Below, piece after piece: positions 20,101 to 27,078 of a stretch of 35,014 nucleotides of DNA. Position 1 is the stretch's first letter; each line of letters opens with the position of its first letter. The translations under genes were made by a program, and so were the position numbers. Source of the DNA: Bernardetia sp. ABR2-2B (lineage in GTDB: Bacteria; Bacteroidota; Bacteroidia; Cytophagales; Bernardetiaceae); assembly GCF_037126435.1 (NCBI RefSeq), contig NZ_CP147021.1, positions 1 through 35,014 on the forward strand. Reading direction: 5' to 3'. The notes under the pieces were generated by a model that made no database searches, was not told where the DNA came from, and saw only the letters and a list, made by a program, of their open reading frames with translations.

Positions 20101-23100
20101 ATCCTAGTGTAGATTGGAATGCTATTGAAACACAACTAGAAGCTTATTGTAGTGAGATCAATCCAAAGACAAATCCTCTTGCTATACTCTTTGAAACAGA
20201 TCAAAGAATAATTACTATTCAATCTATTCTCTTTGATGCTTGCCCAGATGTCCTAGCTCTCACAGAAGACCTATTCCAACCTGAAAATTGTACTATTAGA
20301 GATATGTATAATTATCCTCAAGAAATTTTTCAAGATGCAGAGGATGTAGTAGCCCTTTCATTAAGCCCACTACAAGCAGACATTACTATGCCTGACTTCA
20401 ATCAACGTGATATTACCATACAATATTACGAAAATAATATGCATAGTAGTCAAGGGGGAATACGAATTGGAAACATTATGTTTTTAGGCTATTTTAATAA
20501 TCAAGGGGTTAATCACTGGAATAATAGAATCCTTTCTATAGGAGGAAAATACGTTATGTTTCCCTATACAAATAGTTACTCTTATAGTTCTGATAGATAT
20601 AGATGTATACTACATACACTGACGCTACACTATGAAAATGCAAAAGTATATGTTAAACTCTATATTGATGATCATCTATTTGGAGAGCAAGTAATTGATG
20701 AAAGTGATATCGAACCCCTTTCACACAAACTTAATCCATTAGATCAAAATGGAAAAATGATAGTAGGAACCCATGATGTAGAAGATGTAGAACAGGATAT
20801 ACAATCAGGAATGCCTCTAGGTATTTTTAAAACAAATTGGGATTTAAAAATATGGGAAGGCGCACGTTCTGCTCAACAAATCAGCATAGATGCTGGAATA
20901 CCTCCCACACAAATCAATACAGAAGATCAACCCTCAGTGCTACTTGCTCACTGGTCATTAAAAGGAGGAGATTTAACTGATATAGCTAATAATCCAAACC
21001 ATCTACCCAATGGAGAAGCTAGAAAAATTTCTTCAAGCCAAATATTTCCTATAATGTGGCAATCCATCTGCTGCAACCCAAGTAGTGAAAATCTCTACGA
21101 ACCCGAAGAAATATCATTAGCCGACGAAAAAACCGAATGTGAAAAAAGATTCAAAGAAATAGGAAAAAGAGATGCTCAAATCATAATAGAAAGAAAAAGA
21201 AATGAACTTCGTGCAGAGCTAACAGCCAAATACACACAAAACTGTCTAGCTACAAACGAAACATTTACGTATAGCTACACCACAGCAGAACACCATTATA
21301 CCCTCTACTACTACGACCAAGCTGGGAATCTAGTACAGACCGTGTCGCCAGAAGGGGTAGATGTACTCACAGAAGCAGAGGTAGAAAATGGAGATGATCC
21401 AGAACACAACCTAAAAACAAGATACGCCTACAACAGCTTAAACGCTCCAATAGACCAAGAAACACCTGATGCAGGAGAAAGCAAATTCTTCTATGACAAA
21501 GTCGCTCGTATTAGACTTTCTCAAAATGCACAACAGGAAAATGACGGCTTTTATTCCTACACCAAGTACGACAAACAGGGCAGAATTACCGAAGTAGGAC
21601 AGCTAGAAGGAAAACAAGACGGAACGCCGTTAGATATTGATGAGCTAAAGTTAGAACTTGATGAGATTGATTTTCCTAATCAAAGTGATTATATCTTAGC
21701 GCAAATAACGAGAACCTATTATGATGAAGAGGTCATTAATACGCCTTCACAAATAACACCAAAAAACTTGCGTGGTAGAATCGCTGCCGTAAAAGTATTT
21801 GAAGATGGACAAAATCAAGGAGCAGCCACTTTCTACGACTACGACATACACGGAAATGTAGAAAAACTAGTACAAAGTCTTCCTGAATTAGACCCTAAAA
21901 CGGTAGAGTACAGCTACGACCTACTTTCTGGAAATGTACACCGAGTTACCTACCAAAAAGGAGAAACCGACCAGTTTATGCACAGGTACACTTACGATGC
22001 CGACAACAGACTAGAAGCCGTATTTACTTCTTCCGATGGCTATATTTGGGACGAAGACGCTCGTTATCTCTACTACGCTCACGGACCGATGGCACGAGTA
22101 GAACTGGGAGAATACAAAGTACAGGGAGTGGATTATTACTACACCCTACAAGGCTGGATAAAAGGCGTAAACCTACAAGGAGACCACGATGCAGAAGCTA
22201 CAAACAACGTACAAAAATACGTTTCTAAAGATGCCTTTGGGTATGCGCTCCATTACTATGAAGATGATTATAAAAGTATTAGAAATAACTTTGGGTGGAA
22301 TGATACAGGAGGATATGCTGACCTGTACAATGGAAACATAGCTGCAATGAAAACGACACTCAAGACAGGGGGAGAAAATACTATGTTTTATGAGTATGAT
22401 CAGCTCAATCGTATAAAAGAGTTTATTAGTGGAAATACTGGCTATGAAGGATATTATGACTATGATGCTAACGGAAATATCAAGAGATTAGAACGCTATA
22501 ATGCTGCTGGTAATCCTTTAGATAACATCAATTACACTTATAATATCACTCAAAACAACCGTTTGCAAAACGTAAACGATGTAAGTGGAAACAATGAAGG
22601 ATTAGAAGCTAATGGAGTACATTCTTATACATATGACGATATTGGAAATCTAACAAGCGATAAAGACATAGAAACCATAAACTGGACAGTCTATGGAAAA
22701 ATAGAAAGTGTCTTAAAAAGAGATGGTACAGAAATAGACTACAAATACGACGGTACAGGACAAAGAATCTACAAAAAAGTAGTCGCTAGTTCCGTTACAA
22801 AAGAGACACATTATGTTCGTGATGGCTCTGGAAATGTTCTTGCTATCTATGAAAATGAAGTCTTAAATGAGCTAGTTATTTACGGCTCTTCTCGTTTGGG
22901 TTCGTACAATGGAAAGACTTTAAAAGGTAAAAGGACTTTAGGGAATAAAAAATATGAGCTTTCTAATCACTTAGGAAACGTACTTGCAGTTATATCGGAT
23001 AATAAAATAGGAATAGGTAGTAATGGCGTTGCTGACTATTATGAGCCTTTGGTAATTTCTGAATCCGATTACTATCCCTTTGGAATGGCGATGAAAGAAC

Positions 23101-24104
23101 GTTCTTTTAGTAATGAAGAATATCGATTTGGGTTTAATACACAAGAAAAATCTACTGAACTAGGAGAAGATACTTATACGGCTGAGTTTTGGCAGTATGA
23201 TAGCAAGATTGCAAGACGTTGGAATAATGACCCAAAACCGAATACTTCAATCTCTGTTTATGCTGCTTTTGCTGGGAATCCGATTTGGTTTAATGATGTG
23301 AAGGGAGATACAGTTAGAGGAACTCAAACTGAAATGCAAGAATACAATAATTTTAGAGCAAATATTAACACAACTATTACTCAAATACATGCACAAATAA
23401 GTACTTTAAATAATCAAATTCAATCCACAACAAGGCAAGGGAGAATCAATCGTTTGAATAGAAACATTAACGATTTAAACACAAAATTAAATGTATTACA
23501 AACTACAAATACAGAATTAGATCAATTGGAAGCTTCTACACAAGATTATGTTCTAAATATATATAATAATCCCAATGATACAAAAGGAGGAGGTGTTACT
23601 TGGAAAGCTTTGATTAATAAAGGAAATGTAACATATACAGATGCTATTCAAGTAAAGATAAATACAGCCCATGGAAATATAGATGGAAAGTTTGCACATG
23701 AATTGAAACATGCATTTCAATACGAAAATCATCAACTTACATTTATGTATACATCTAATCGAGCTAGTTCTCCTCTAAATCTTTGGAATTTAGCAGATGA
23801 AATAGAAGCATATCAAAGACAGTTTTATTTTGAAACTCTTTATACAAACAATGCTAATAGAACAATGGTAACAAATGTAAACCAAATTACAGGTCAGTGG
23901 GTAATTCAACGAAGTCCTAGCTCTTATGGGAATTTAACTGGAACTACACAAATAAAAATTAGTAACTCTGTTCATATACAGTTGAAAGCACATAATATAC
24001 AAGTACACAATTCATACAAACAAATATATCCAAACGGCACTTGGATGGGAAATAATCAACTTATAATATATAGAGGATGGAAAAAAGATGCAAATATCAA
24101 TTAA
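17133..24104 (+). CDS. Rhs-repeat polymorphic toxin candidate with C-terminal HELKH metallopeptidase tip
   Basis: 2323 aa. The signal segment ends AVA before Q40. Residues about 200-300 are FN3-like; about 330-560 carry Rhs-type strands (YHDGTGRNRQVV, LYDYEGNPTV, YLRDGTGRVREQGG). A Cys-containing region spans about 610-780 (CLTCQ, NPCDICFTC). About 1086-1275 looks LamG-like (ILHTLTLHYEN, KIWEGARSAQQI). The main YD/Rhs array is about 1389-1940. The Rhs-associated core follows: YELSNHLGNV at 1941, YYPFGM near 1980, YRFGFNTQEK at 1997, NPIWFNDVKGD ending at 2059. The tip (2060-2323) has a coiled-coil-like stretch, then HELKH (H2189, E2190, H2193) with E2223 or E2225 in ADEIEAY as possible third zinc ligand. 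Metallopeptidase tips are known among polymorphic toxins. The next gene overlaps it and may encode immunity. Toxicity and target are untested. Confidence 0.88.
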   Translation: MQTFSNLLYYRHFIQKHTVFGWFMAAIWAILIYNQTAVAQLPEGFEPLEQARVVKRVALRQIPENGIIRLSEEHCGLGMHVAGVRLVYSRNDHQSLQGKEWSASLNYTLLRPQDKFNLNNTTANVPIGTAHSLAIGEQVTPPYLQTFIDAKTHTIDYSSLNLNYEYNEAEIRIRVTNLPIIHPDAPQNIWLELELYETSKLPFNPAKKDYHFMARSIGTDLVVAWDYVETAYEYELEWVWIDQFDTDFEEQWIDTPEKIFDYREGVTVQTTDQHFIFPNTFLQGRVFYRLRAIGRFMPEDVPNYGDWNYGYDKSTNTKGQTFITLSEDYQTEHNWQSVTSFAENAKYKTVVSYHDGTGRNRQVVTHLSSEKRTLIAETLYDYEGNPTVNILPTVLEGTDLAYHQDLNPFDDANPFSKNNYDNGSTSTALSTSSGAAQYYSANNTSGGRYAERLPDAQGFAYSRTTYLRDGTGRVREQGGLGQTYQVGSQHSTKMYYGSTNDTELKRLFGSNVGKASFYRKQITQDPNGQLSVSYLDAAGQVIATALTGESPDNVLELESYEARQIDVDLKDNNIADTLNRRLLSENTIFNNIPNTEYNFTYAVDGKTSSFMGACLTCQYELSISIYDENGQGVQFIDPTTTQPFATGLFTKTIDPAACTLEDYQIEFQVILPEIGSYQVRKELQVISNESIEAKLNSLMASFETTAYTKYEQEALANNPCDICFTCLPDENNPLELFEGMDCESILAQIENAVAEDPATYPTVEDHPEYCHYLACQEFAPSKTFALDMSRVFDWNEAVTKYNLPTAIPPTDERQAIEEFIAQDPLFTLYPNYIGELSNQLRQLKDLNENVLKDANNDPISIWDVIDPTITSTSHPILFNGLENIPFQGVNMTNPEEVVERQWDLFRSNYIQKYEIVKKKILENEVFFDDETCPYLADQEIAIVKDPTVLIDIDNQDDIDNFGDDVVTAIAPNCDMQVQLWMGQLQSACTNPSVDWNAIETQLEAYCSEINPKTNPLAILFETDQRIITIQSILFDACPDVLALTEDLFQPENCTIRDMYNYPQEIFQDAEDVVALSLSPLQADITMPDFNQRDITIQYYENNMHSSQGGIRIGNIMFLGYFNNQGVNHWNNRILSIGGKYVMFPYTNSYSYSSDRYRCILHTLTLHYENAKVYVKLYIDDHLFGEQVIDESDIEPLSHKLNPLDQNGKMIVGTHDVEDVEQDIQSGMPLGIFKTNWDLKIWEGARSAQQISIDAGIPPTQINTEDQPSVLLAHWSLKGGDLTDIANNPNHLPNGEARKISSSQIFPIMWQSICCNPSSENLYEPEEISLADEKTECEKRFKEIGKRDAQIIIERKRNELRAELTAKYTQNCLATNETFTYSYTTAEHHYTLYYYDQAGNLVQTVSPEGVDVLTEAEVENGDDPEHNLKTRYAYNSLNAPIDQETPDAGESKFFYDKVARIRLSQNAQQENDGFYSYTKYDKQGRITEVGQLEGKQDGTPLDIDELKLELDEIDFPNQSDYILAQITRTYYDEEVINTPSQITPKNLRGRIAAVKVFEDGQNQGAATFYDYDIHGNVEKLVQSLPELDPKTVEYSYDLLSGNVHRVTYQKGETDQFMHRYTYDADNRLEAVFTSSDGYIWDEDARYLYYAHGPMARVELGEYKVQGVDYYYTLQGWIKGVNLQGDHDAEATNNVQKYVSKDAFGYALHYYEDDYKSIRNNFGWNDTGGYADLYNGNIAAMKTTLKTGGENTMFYEYDQLNRIKEFISGNTGYEGYYDYDANGNIKRLERYNAAGNPLDNINYTYNITQNNRLQNVNDVSGNNEGLEANGVHSYTYDDIGNLTSDKDIETINWTVYGKIESVLKRDGTEIDYKYDGTGQRIYKKVVASSVTKETHYVRDGSGNVLAIYENEVLNELVIYGSSRLGSYNGKTLKGKRTLGNKKYELSNHLGNVLAVISDNKIGIGSNGVADYYEPLVISESDYYPFGMAMKERSFSNEEYRFGFNTQEKSTELGEDTYTAEFWQYDSKIARRWNNDPKPNTSISVYAAFAGNPIWFNDVKGDTVRGTQTEMQEYNNFRANINTTITQIHAQISTLNNQIQSTTRQGRINRLNRNINDLNTKLNVLQTTNTELDQLEASTQDYVLNIYNNPNDTKGGGVTWKALINKGNVTYTDAIQVKINTAHGNIDGKFAHELKHAFQYENHQLTFMYTSNRASSPLNLWNLADEIEAYQRQFYFETLYTNNANRTMVTNVNQITGQWVIQRSPSSYGNLTGTTQIKISNSVHIQLKAHNIQVHNSYKQIYPNGTWMGNNQLIIYRGWKKDANIN

Positions 24105-24775
24105 TACTTTTACTGTTTATAACGATAAATATTGGTTGCTCTGTTATAAATGATAAAAAAGTAGTATGCCTAACAAATAAAATAGCTGATTTCGAACTTC
24201 TGATTAGGGATAGCGTAGCAATATCTTATGTTCCTTCTGGCATAGGAAATTCATTAATGTATGAGTATTCTGTGTCAAGACATAATAATGAATTACTTTT
24301 AAATGTAAAAGATAAAAAAAATAAAAGCCATATTATACTACCACATTGTTCAAATGAAACAAGCAGTAATGATACTTTAACTTTATCTATTATTGATATT
24401 AGTGATTTTCCCTATAATAACTCGTATCCAATATTTGAGATGTATTTAAACAACAGAAAGTTTACAACCAAGGAAGGAGGTATGTTCAAAATAAAAAAAT
24501 CTGAAATACCTTATAATAAAAACGTAGTAAAAGTTCACTTTTTTGATATGGGCATTTTCGAAACTACTGTTAATATCAAGAACAATAGTTATTCGTTCTT
24601 TTGTCATAGAAGTGACCTACAAATAGAAGAGTTTGAGAAGATAAAAGTCATAAATAATACTATTTATACTTTAAACGAAAAAGGTTTTTTTGAGAAAAAA
24701 TTCAAAATTAAGAAAGACAAAAATTGTCTTCTATTTGATATACTACAAAACTACTTAAAATCTACAGAAAAATAG
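24077..24775 (+). CDS. Lipoprotein, candidate immunity protein for the Rhs tip
   Basis: 232 aa. The start overlaps the end of the Rhs gene by 28 bp in another frame, the arrangement expected for a cognate immunity gene. The N-terminus (KYQLILLLFITINIGC) is a lipoprotein signal with Cys21 as the likely lipidated residue, so the protein would sit in the envelope. The body is beta-rich with no motif I recognise, and it is strongly AT-rich like the toxin tip. An envelope-anchored immunity protein would fit a peptidase that acts in, or enters through, the periplasm. It could instead be an unrelated lipoprotein. The immunity role rests only on position, overlap and matching base composition. Confidence 0.72.
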   Translation: MEKRCKYQLILLLFITINIGCSVINDKKVVCLTNKIADFELLIRDSVAISYVPSGIGNSLMYEYSVSRHNNELLLNVKDKKNKSHIILPHCSNETSSNDTLTLSIIDISDFPYNNSYPIFEMYLNNRKFTTKEGGMFKIKKSEIPYNKNVVKVHFFDMGIFETTVNIKNNSYSFFCHRSDLQIEEFEKIKVINNTIYTLNEKGFFEKKFKIKKDKNCLLFDILQNYLKSTEK

Positions 24776-24825
24776 CCCCGTTCGGCTGAGTCTTCTAAAG
24801 ACTAAAAAATAAAAAAACAAGTGTT

Positions 24826-24848
24826 GGGCGTAGTCTGCGACTACGCCC
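24826..24848. repeat. Perfect REP-like hairpin, 10-bp stem
   Basis: GGGCGTAGTC and GACTACGCCC are exact reverse complements separated by TGC. The element is far more GC-rich than its surroundings and lies upstream of a RAYT-type transposase gene, suggesting a REP-like sequence. Confidence 0.75.
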
Positions 24849-24928
24849 TATCAGTTCAGCAAGTCTAAGACCTTATCCTGTCCCATAAATTTTTCAACCC
24901 TGCTGTGCCTCGGCTATCTAAATAGCCG

Positions 24929-24976
24929 TCGCTTGGCTTTGCCGAGTGACTAATATGTATTCGGCTTGTAGCCGTG
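24929..24976 (+). repeat. Left 48-bp inverted repeat flanking the RAYT gene
   Basis: This 48-bp sequence is the reverse complement of 25657-25704 with two mismatches. It contains the internal 5-bp-stem hairpin CGGCT-TGT-AGCCG and an imperfect TCGCTTGGC...GCCGAGTGA palindrome, which is typical REP architecture. Confidence 0.85.
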
Positions 24977-25053
24977 GTTTTTGTATTTATTTTTACTAGC
25001 AATATAAGATTTAAAAAAGCACCTATTTAAGCATATTTTTATTGCTAACTTAT

Positions 25054-25061
25054 TAAATTTG
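25054..25061 (+). promoter_or_regulatory. Possible -7 box (TAAATTTG) of the RAYT gene
   Basis: TAAATTTG matches the Bacteroidota TAnnTTTG consensus 27 bp before the ATG. No well-spaced -33 TTTG is present, so this is a weak call. Confidence 0.35.
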
Positions 25062-25088
25062 TAGTATTGTTATATATGTTACAAAATT

Positions 25089-25616
25089 ATGTCAGAATAT
25101 AGAAAAACGTATAAAGGTGGATTATTTTTCATTACACTTACTGTAGTGGGTTGGATTGATGTTTTCACTCGCAAAGAATATGCTGATATACTTGTGGAAA
25201 GTTTAGAGTTTTGCAAGAAAGAAAAACAGTTAGTTATTTTTGCGTATGTAATTATGCCAAGTCATATTCATTTGATTGTTCGCAGAAATGAAGGTTTACT
25301 AAGTGATTGGCTTAGAGATTTTAAAAGTCATACAGCCAAAAAGATAATCAAAGAAATAGAAAATGGAGGTTTTGAAAGCCGAAAAGAATGGCTATTGCAT
25401 ATGTTTAAATATTACGCAAAATTTCAAACTCAAAATAGCAAGTATATGTTTTGGCAAAAATCAAATCATCCAACCGATTTGTTTACAGAAAAAGTAATTC
25501 AACAAAAGATAGATTATATTCATCACAATCCAGTTGCAGCAAATATAGTAACTGAAGAAAGTTATTATCATTACAGTAGTGCCAATCCATTATCGCCTTT
25601 AAAAATGAATGAGTGA
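25089..25616 (+). CDS. REP-associated tyrosine transposase (RAYT-type, Y1_Tnp / IS200-like)
   Basis: 175 aa. The HUH motif is H59-I60-H61 within MPSHIHLIV, preceded by the family-typical FFITLTVVGWIDVFTRKEY. The later KIDYIHHNPVAANIV segment (Y143) is the conserved C-terminal block and a candidate for the single catalytic tyrosine. The family makes single-strand nicks at REP palindromes, as shown for E. coli TnpA-REP. Length and motifs are those of an intact enzyme. It is bracketed by 48-bp inverted repeats with hairpins and followed by a strong terminator. It does not have the usual IS200/IS605 partner gene. It is likely a domesticated or REP-mobilising enzyme, though self-mobility of the whole 0.8-kb unit is possible. 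Confidence 0.88.
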   Translation: MSEYRKTYKGGLFFITLTVVGWIDVFTRKEYADILVESLEFCKKEKQLVIFAYVIMPSHIHLIVRRNEGLLSDWLRDFKSHTAKKIIKEIENGGFESRKEWLLHMFKYYAKFQTQNSKYMFWQKSNHPTDLFTEKVIQQKIDYIHHNPVAANIVTEESYYHYSSANPLSPLKMNE

Positions 25617-25656
25617 AATTTTAATATATTGGAACTTCAAATACAAAACTCAAATA

Positions 25657-25704
25657 CACGGCTACAAGCCGAATACATATTGCTCACTCGGCAAAGCCAA
25701 GCGA
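25657..25704 (-). repeat. Right 48-bp inverted repeat flanking the RAYT gene
   Basis: Matches the reverse complement of 24929-24976 at 46 of 48 positions (differences within gactaat versus gagcaat). It lies 40 bp after the transposase stop codon. A short reading frame across it (25609-25845) is not credible as a gene. Confidence 0.85.
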
Positions 25705-25722
25705 GAGCCATTTAACAGTCAA

Positions 25723-25760
25723 AAAAAAATAGAGTTTCAAAAAAGAAGCTCTATTTTTTT
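25723..25760. terminator. Strong intrinsic terminator after the RAYT gene, possibly bidirectional
   Basis: A 16-bp stem (25723-25738 with 25745-25760, one T-G wobble) closes on a six-A loop. The outer arms are A-run and T-run, so the hairpin can end transcription from either side. The core pairs are ATAGAG with CTCTAT. Confidence 0.85.
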
Positions 25761-25803
25761 GTGTCTAGCTATTTTATTTTTCAGTAAAAAGAAGTACATT
25801 GCT

Positions 25804-25843
25804 ACACACAAACGCAATAGTATAAATGTGTTTGTGTGTTTTT
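25804..25843 (+). terminator. Palindrome with T-run upstream of parA (copy 1 of a dispersed hairpin family)
   Basis: ACACACAAACGCA (25804-25816) pairs with TGTGTTTGTGTGT (25827-25839) apart from one wobble, over a 10-nt loop, and is followed by Ts. It looks like a terminator by structure. The same ACACAAACG-type arms recur in most gaps of the plasmid block. Confidence 0.65.
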
Positions 25844-25875
25844 AAACTTAATCATTTACTTATTTATTCAAGAAT

Positions 25876-26676
25876 ATGGCTAAAATCATAGCCTTTACCA
25901 ATCAAGCTGGAGGTGTAGGCAAAAGTACGAGTGTAGTAAATATTGCTGCTTTTTTATCCAAAAAACACAAAGTGTTGGTAGTCGATGCCGACGGACAGCA
26001 AACAGCTACTATGAATTTGGGTATCAATCCCTATCAATTAGACTATTCTCTTTATCATGCTTTGGTACAACCAGAGAAATATCCTTTCAAAAAAGTAGTA
26101 GTTCAAACAGAATACAAGGTAGATTTACTTCCTGCTACCGAAGATTTGTATATGATTGAATTGGATTTGGCAAGTGCCATAGGCAGAGAAGCAAGACTAA
26201 AAAAGTTACTCAAAATAGCAAGTTTGAGTTATGATTATATCTTGATAGATATGCCTCCTAGTTTGGGGCTAATGCAAATCAATGGACTCAATGCAGCCGA
26301 TGAGGTAGTTATTGTTTGTCAGTCGCAGCCAAAAAGTGCAAACGGTTTGGGAATGCTACTTTCCAGTATTGAGCGTGTACGTGAGCATCTCAATGCAGAG
26401 TTAGAAATAAAAGGGGTTTTGATAACGCTTTATGAAAAAAATACTCGTGTAGCCAATAAAACCATTGAGCGCATCACCAACCATGAAGCCGTAAAAAATA
26501 AAATCTTCAAAACGTTCATTCGTAAAAATGTAACATTAGCCGAAGCAGGACATCGACAGGAAATAGAAACTGATAAAGGCATTGCTATTTTGGGAGAGCC
26601 TATTCTATTTTTTGATGAAGAAGGCAAATCAAATGGTTATCAAGATTACGAAACACTCACAAAAGAATTTAATTAA
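25876..26676 (+). CDS. parA: ParA-family plasmid partition ATPase
   Basis: 266 aa. Deviant Walker A is NQAGGVGKST with P-loop Lys16. Walker A-prime is VLVVDADGQQ (D37, D39); Walker B is ILIDMPPSLG (D125). ParA ATPases dimerise with ATP on nucleoid DNA and segregate plasmids with a centromere-binding partner. The signature lysine usually found at the first position of KGGVGK is Ala11 here, as in some NQAGGV-type ParA proteins. The small gene 68 bp downstream is a likely partner. No ParB-like nuclease-fold gene is nearby, so this looks like a type Ib-style system. The start at ATG 25876 gives the expected short leader. The role is well supported by motifs; the partner assignment is inference. 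Confidence 0.9.
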   Translation: MAKIIAFTNQAGGVGKSTSVVNIAAFLSKKHKVLVVDADGQQTATMNLGINPYQLDYSLYHALVQPEKYPFKKVVVQTEYKVDLLPATEDLYMIELDLASAIGREARLKKLLKIASLSYDYILIDMPPSLGLMQINGLNAADEVVIVCQSQPKSANGLGMLLSSIERVREHLNAELEIKGVLITLYEKNTRVANKTIERITNHEAVKNKIFKTFIRKNVTLAEAGHRQEIETDKGIAILGEPILFFDEEGKSNGYQDYETLTKEFN

Positions 26677-26692
26677 AACTACACAATAGCAT

Positions 26693-26720
26693 AATAACAC
26701 AACAGCGTTTTTGTGTTATT
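26693..26720. repeat. Perfect 10-bp-stem palindrome between parA and the small partner gene (copy 2)
   Basis: AATAACACAA and TTGTGTTATT are exact reverse complements around an 8-nt loop. There is no T-run directly after it, so it is not an obvious terminator. It could be an operator for autoregulation of the partition genes. Confidence 0.65.
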
Positions 26721-26743
26721 GTATAATAAAATATTGAAATAAA

Positions 26744-27067
26744 ATGGCAAAAAAAACATCAAAACAAAGCTCTGCAACAGATAGACTTTTTTCTTCTACA
26801 CAGAGTAAAGAAAGCAAAGCAAAGCAAAATCAAGAAATAGAATCTACAGAGATGGTGCGTAAAAATTTTTATATTCCATTAGAATATGGCGACTGGCTGG
26901 AGGAGTTTTGTTTCAAACTCAAACGTACTTCAGGCTTACGTCTTAGTCAAAGTCAAGTTATCAGTAAGCTCATCGAAATACTTCATTACAAAGATTTAGA
27001 CCTTTCTACAATCAAAGATATTTCAGATTTAGAATACCACTTTTCAAATACAGAAAAGAAAGAGTAA
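26744..27067 (+). CDS. Small putative partition partner / ribbon-helix-helix-like DNA-binding protein
   Basis: 107 aa. The first 35 or so residues are polar and Lys/Gln/Ser-rich, like the flexible tails of small centromere-binding proteins. The C-terminal part reads VRKNFYIPLEYGDWLEEF then LRLSQSQVISKLIEIL, a strand-helix-helix pattern compatible with a ribbon-helix-helix fold. In type Ib partition systems such a protein is encoded right after ParA, binds short direct repeats and represses the operon. Here the gap to parA is 68 bp and contains a perfect palindrome. The fold is judged by eye, so the family assignment is moderate. Confidence 0.7.
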   Translation: MAKKTSKQSSATDRLFSSTQSKESKAKQNQEIESTEMVRKNFYIPLEYGDWLEEFCFKLKRTSGLRLSQSQVISKLIEILHYKDLDLSTIKDISDLEYHFSNTEKKE

Positions 27068-27078
27068 ATCTATTTTTC

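Larger units (their letters stand above)
24776..25088. other. 313-bp intergenic region with several palindromes and one RAYT-flanking repeat
   Basis: No gene is evident. It holds a small 5-bp hairpin at 24790-24802, a perfect 10-bp-stem hairpin at 24826-24848 (GGGCGTAGTC, loop TGC, GACTACGCCC), a perfect 7-bp-stem hairpin at 24911-24928 (CGGCTAT, loop CTAA, ATAGCCG), the 48-bp left flanking repeat, and a possible promoter just before the transposase gene. None of the hairpins is followed by a T-run, so they look REP-like and not like terminators of the operon. Confidence 0.75.

Noticed and set aside
8077-23735. Many short reading frames opposite or within the large operon genes
   Set aside because: They lie inside long coding genes with clear domains, have no own start signals, and read as low-complexity hydrophobic sequence.
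24826-24848. Intrinsic terminator of the Rhs operon
   Set aside because: The hairpin is strong but is followed by TATCAGTT, not a T-run, so a REP-like role is more likely.
25609-25845. 78-codon frame after the RAYT gene
   Set aside because: It runs through the 48-bp repeat and two terminator-like hairpins and ends in low-complexity sequence; no protein-like character.
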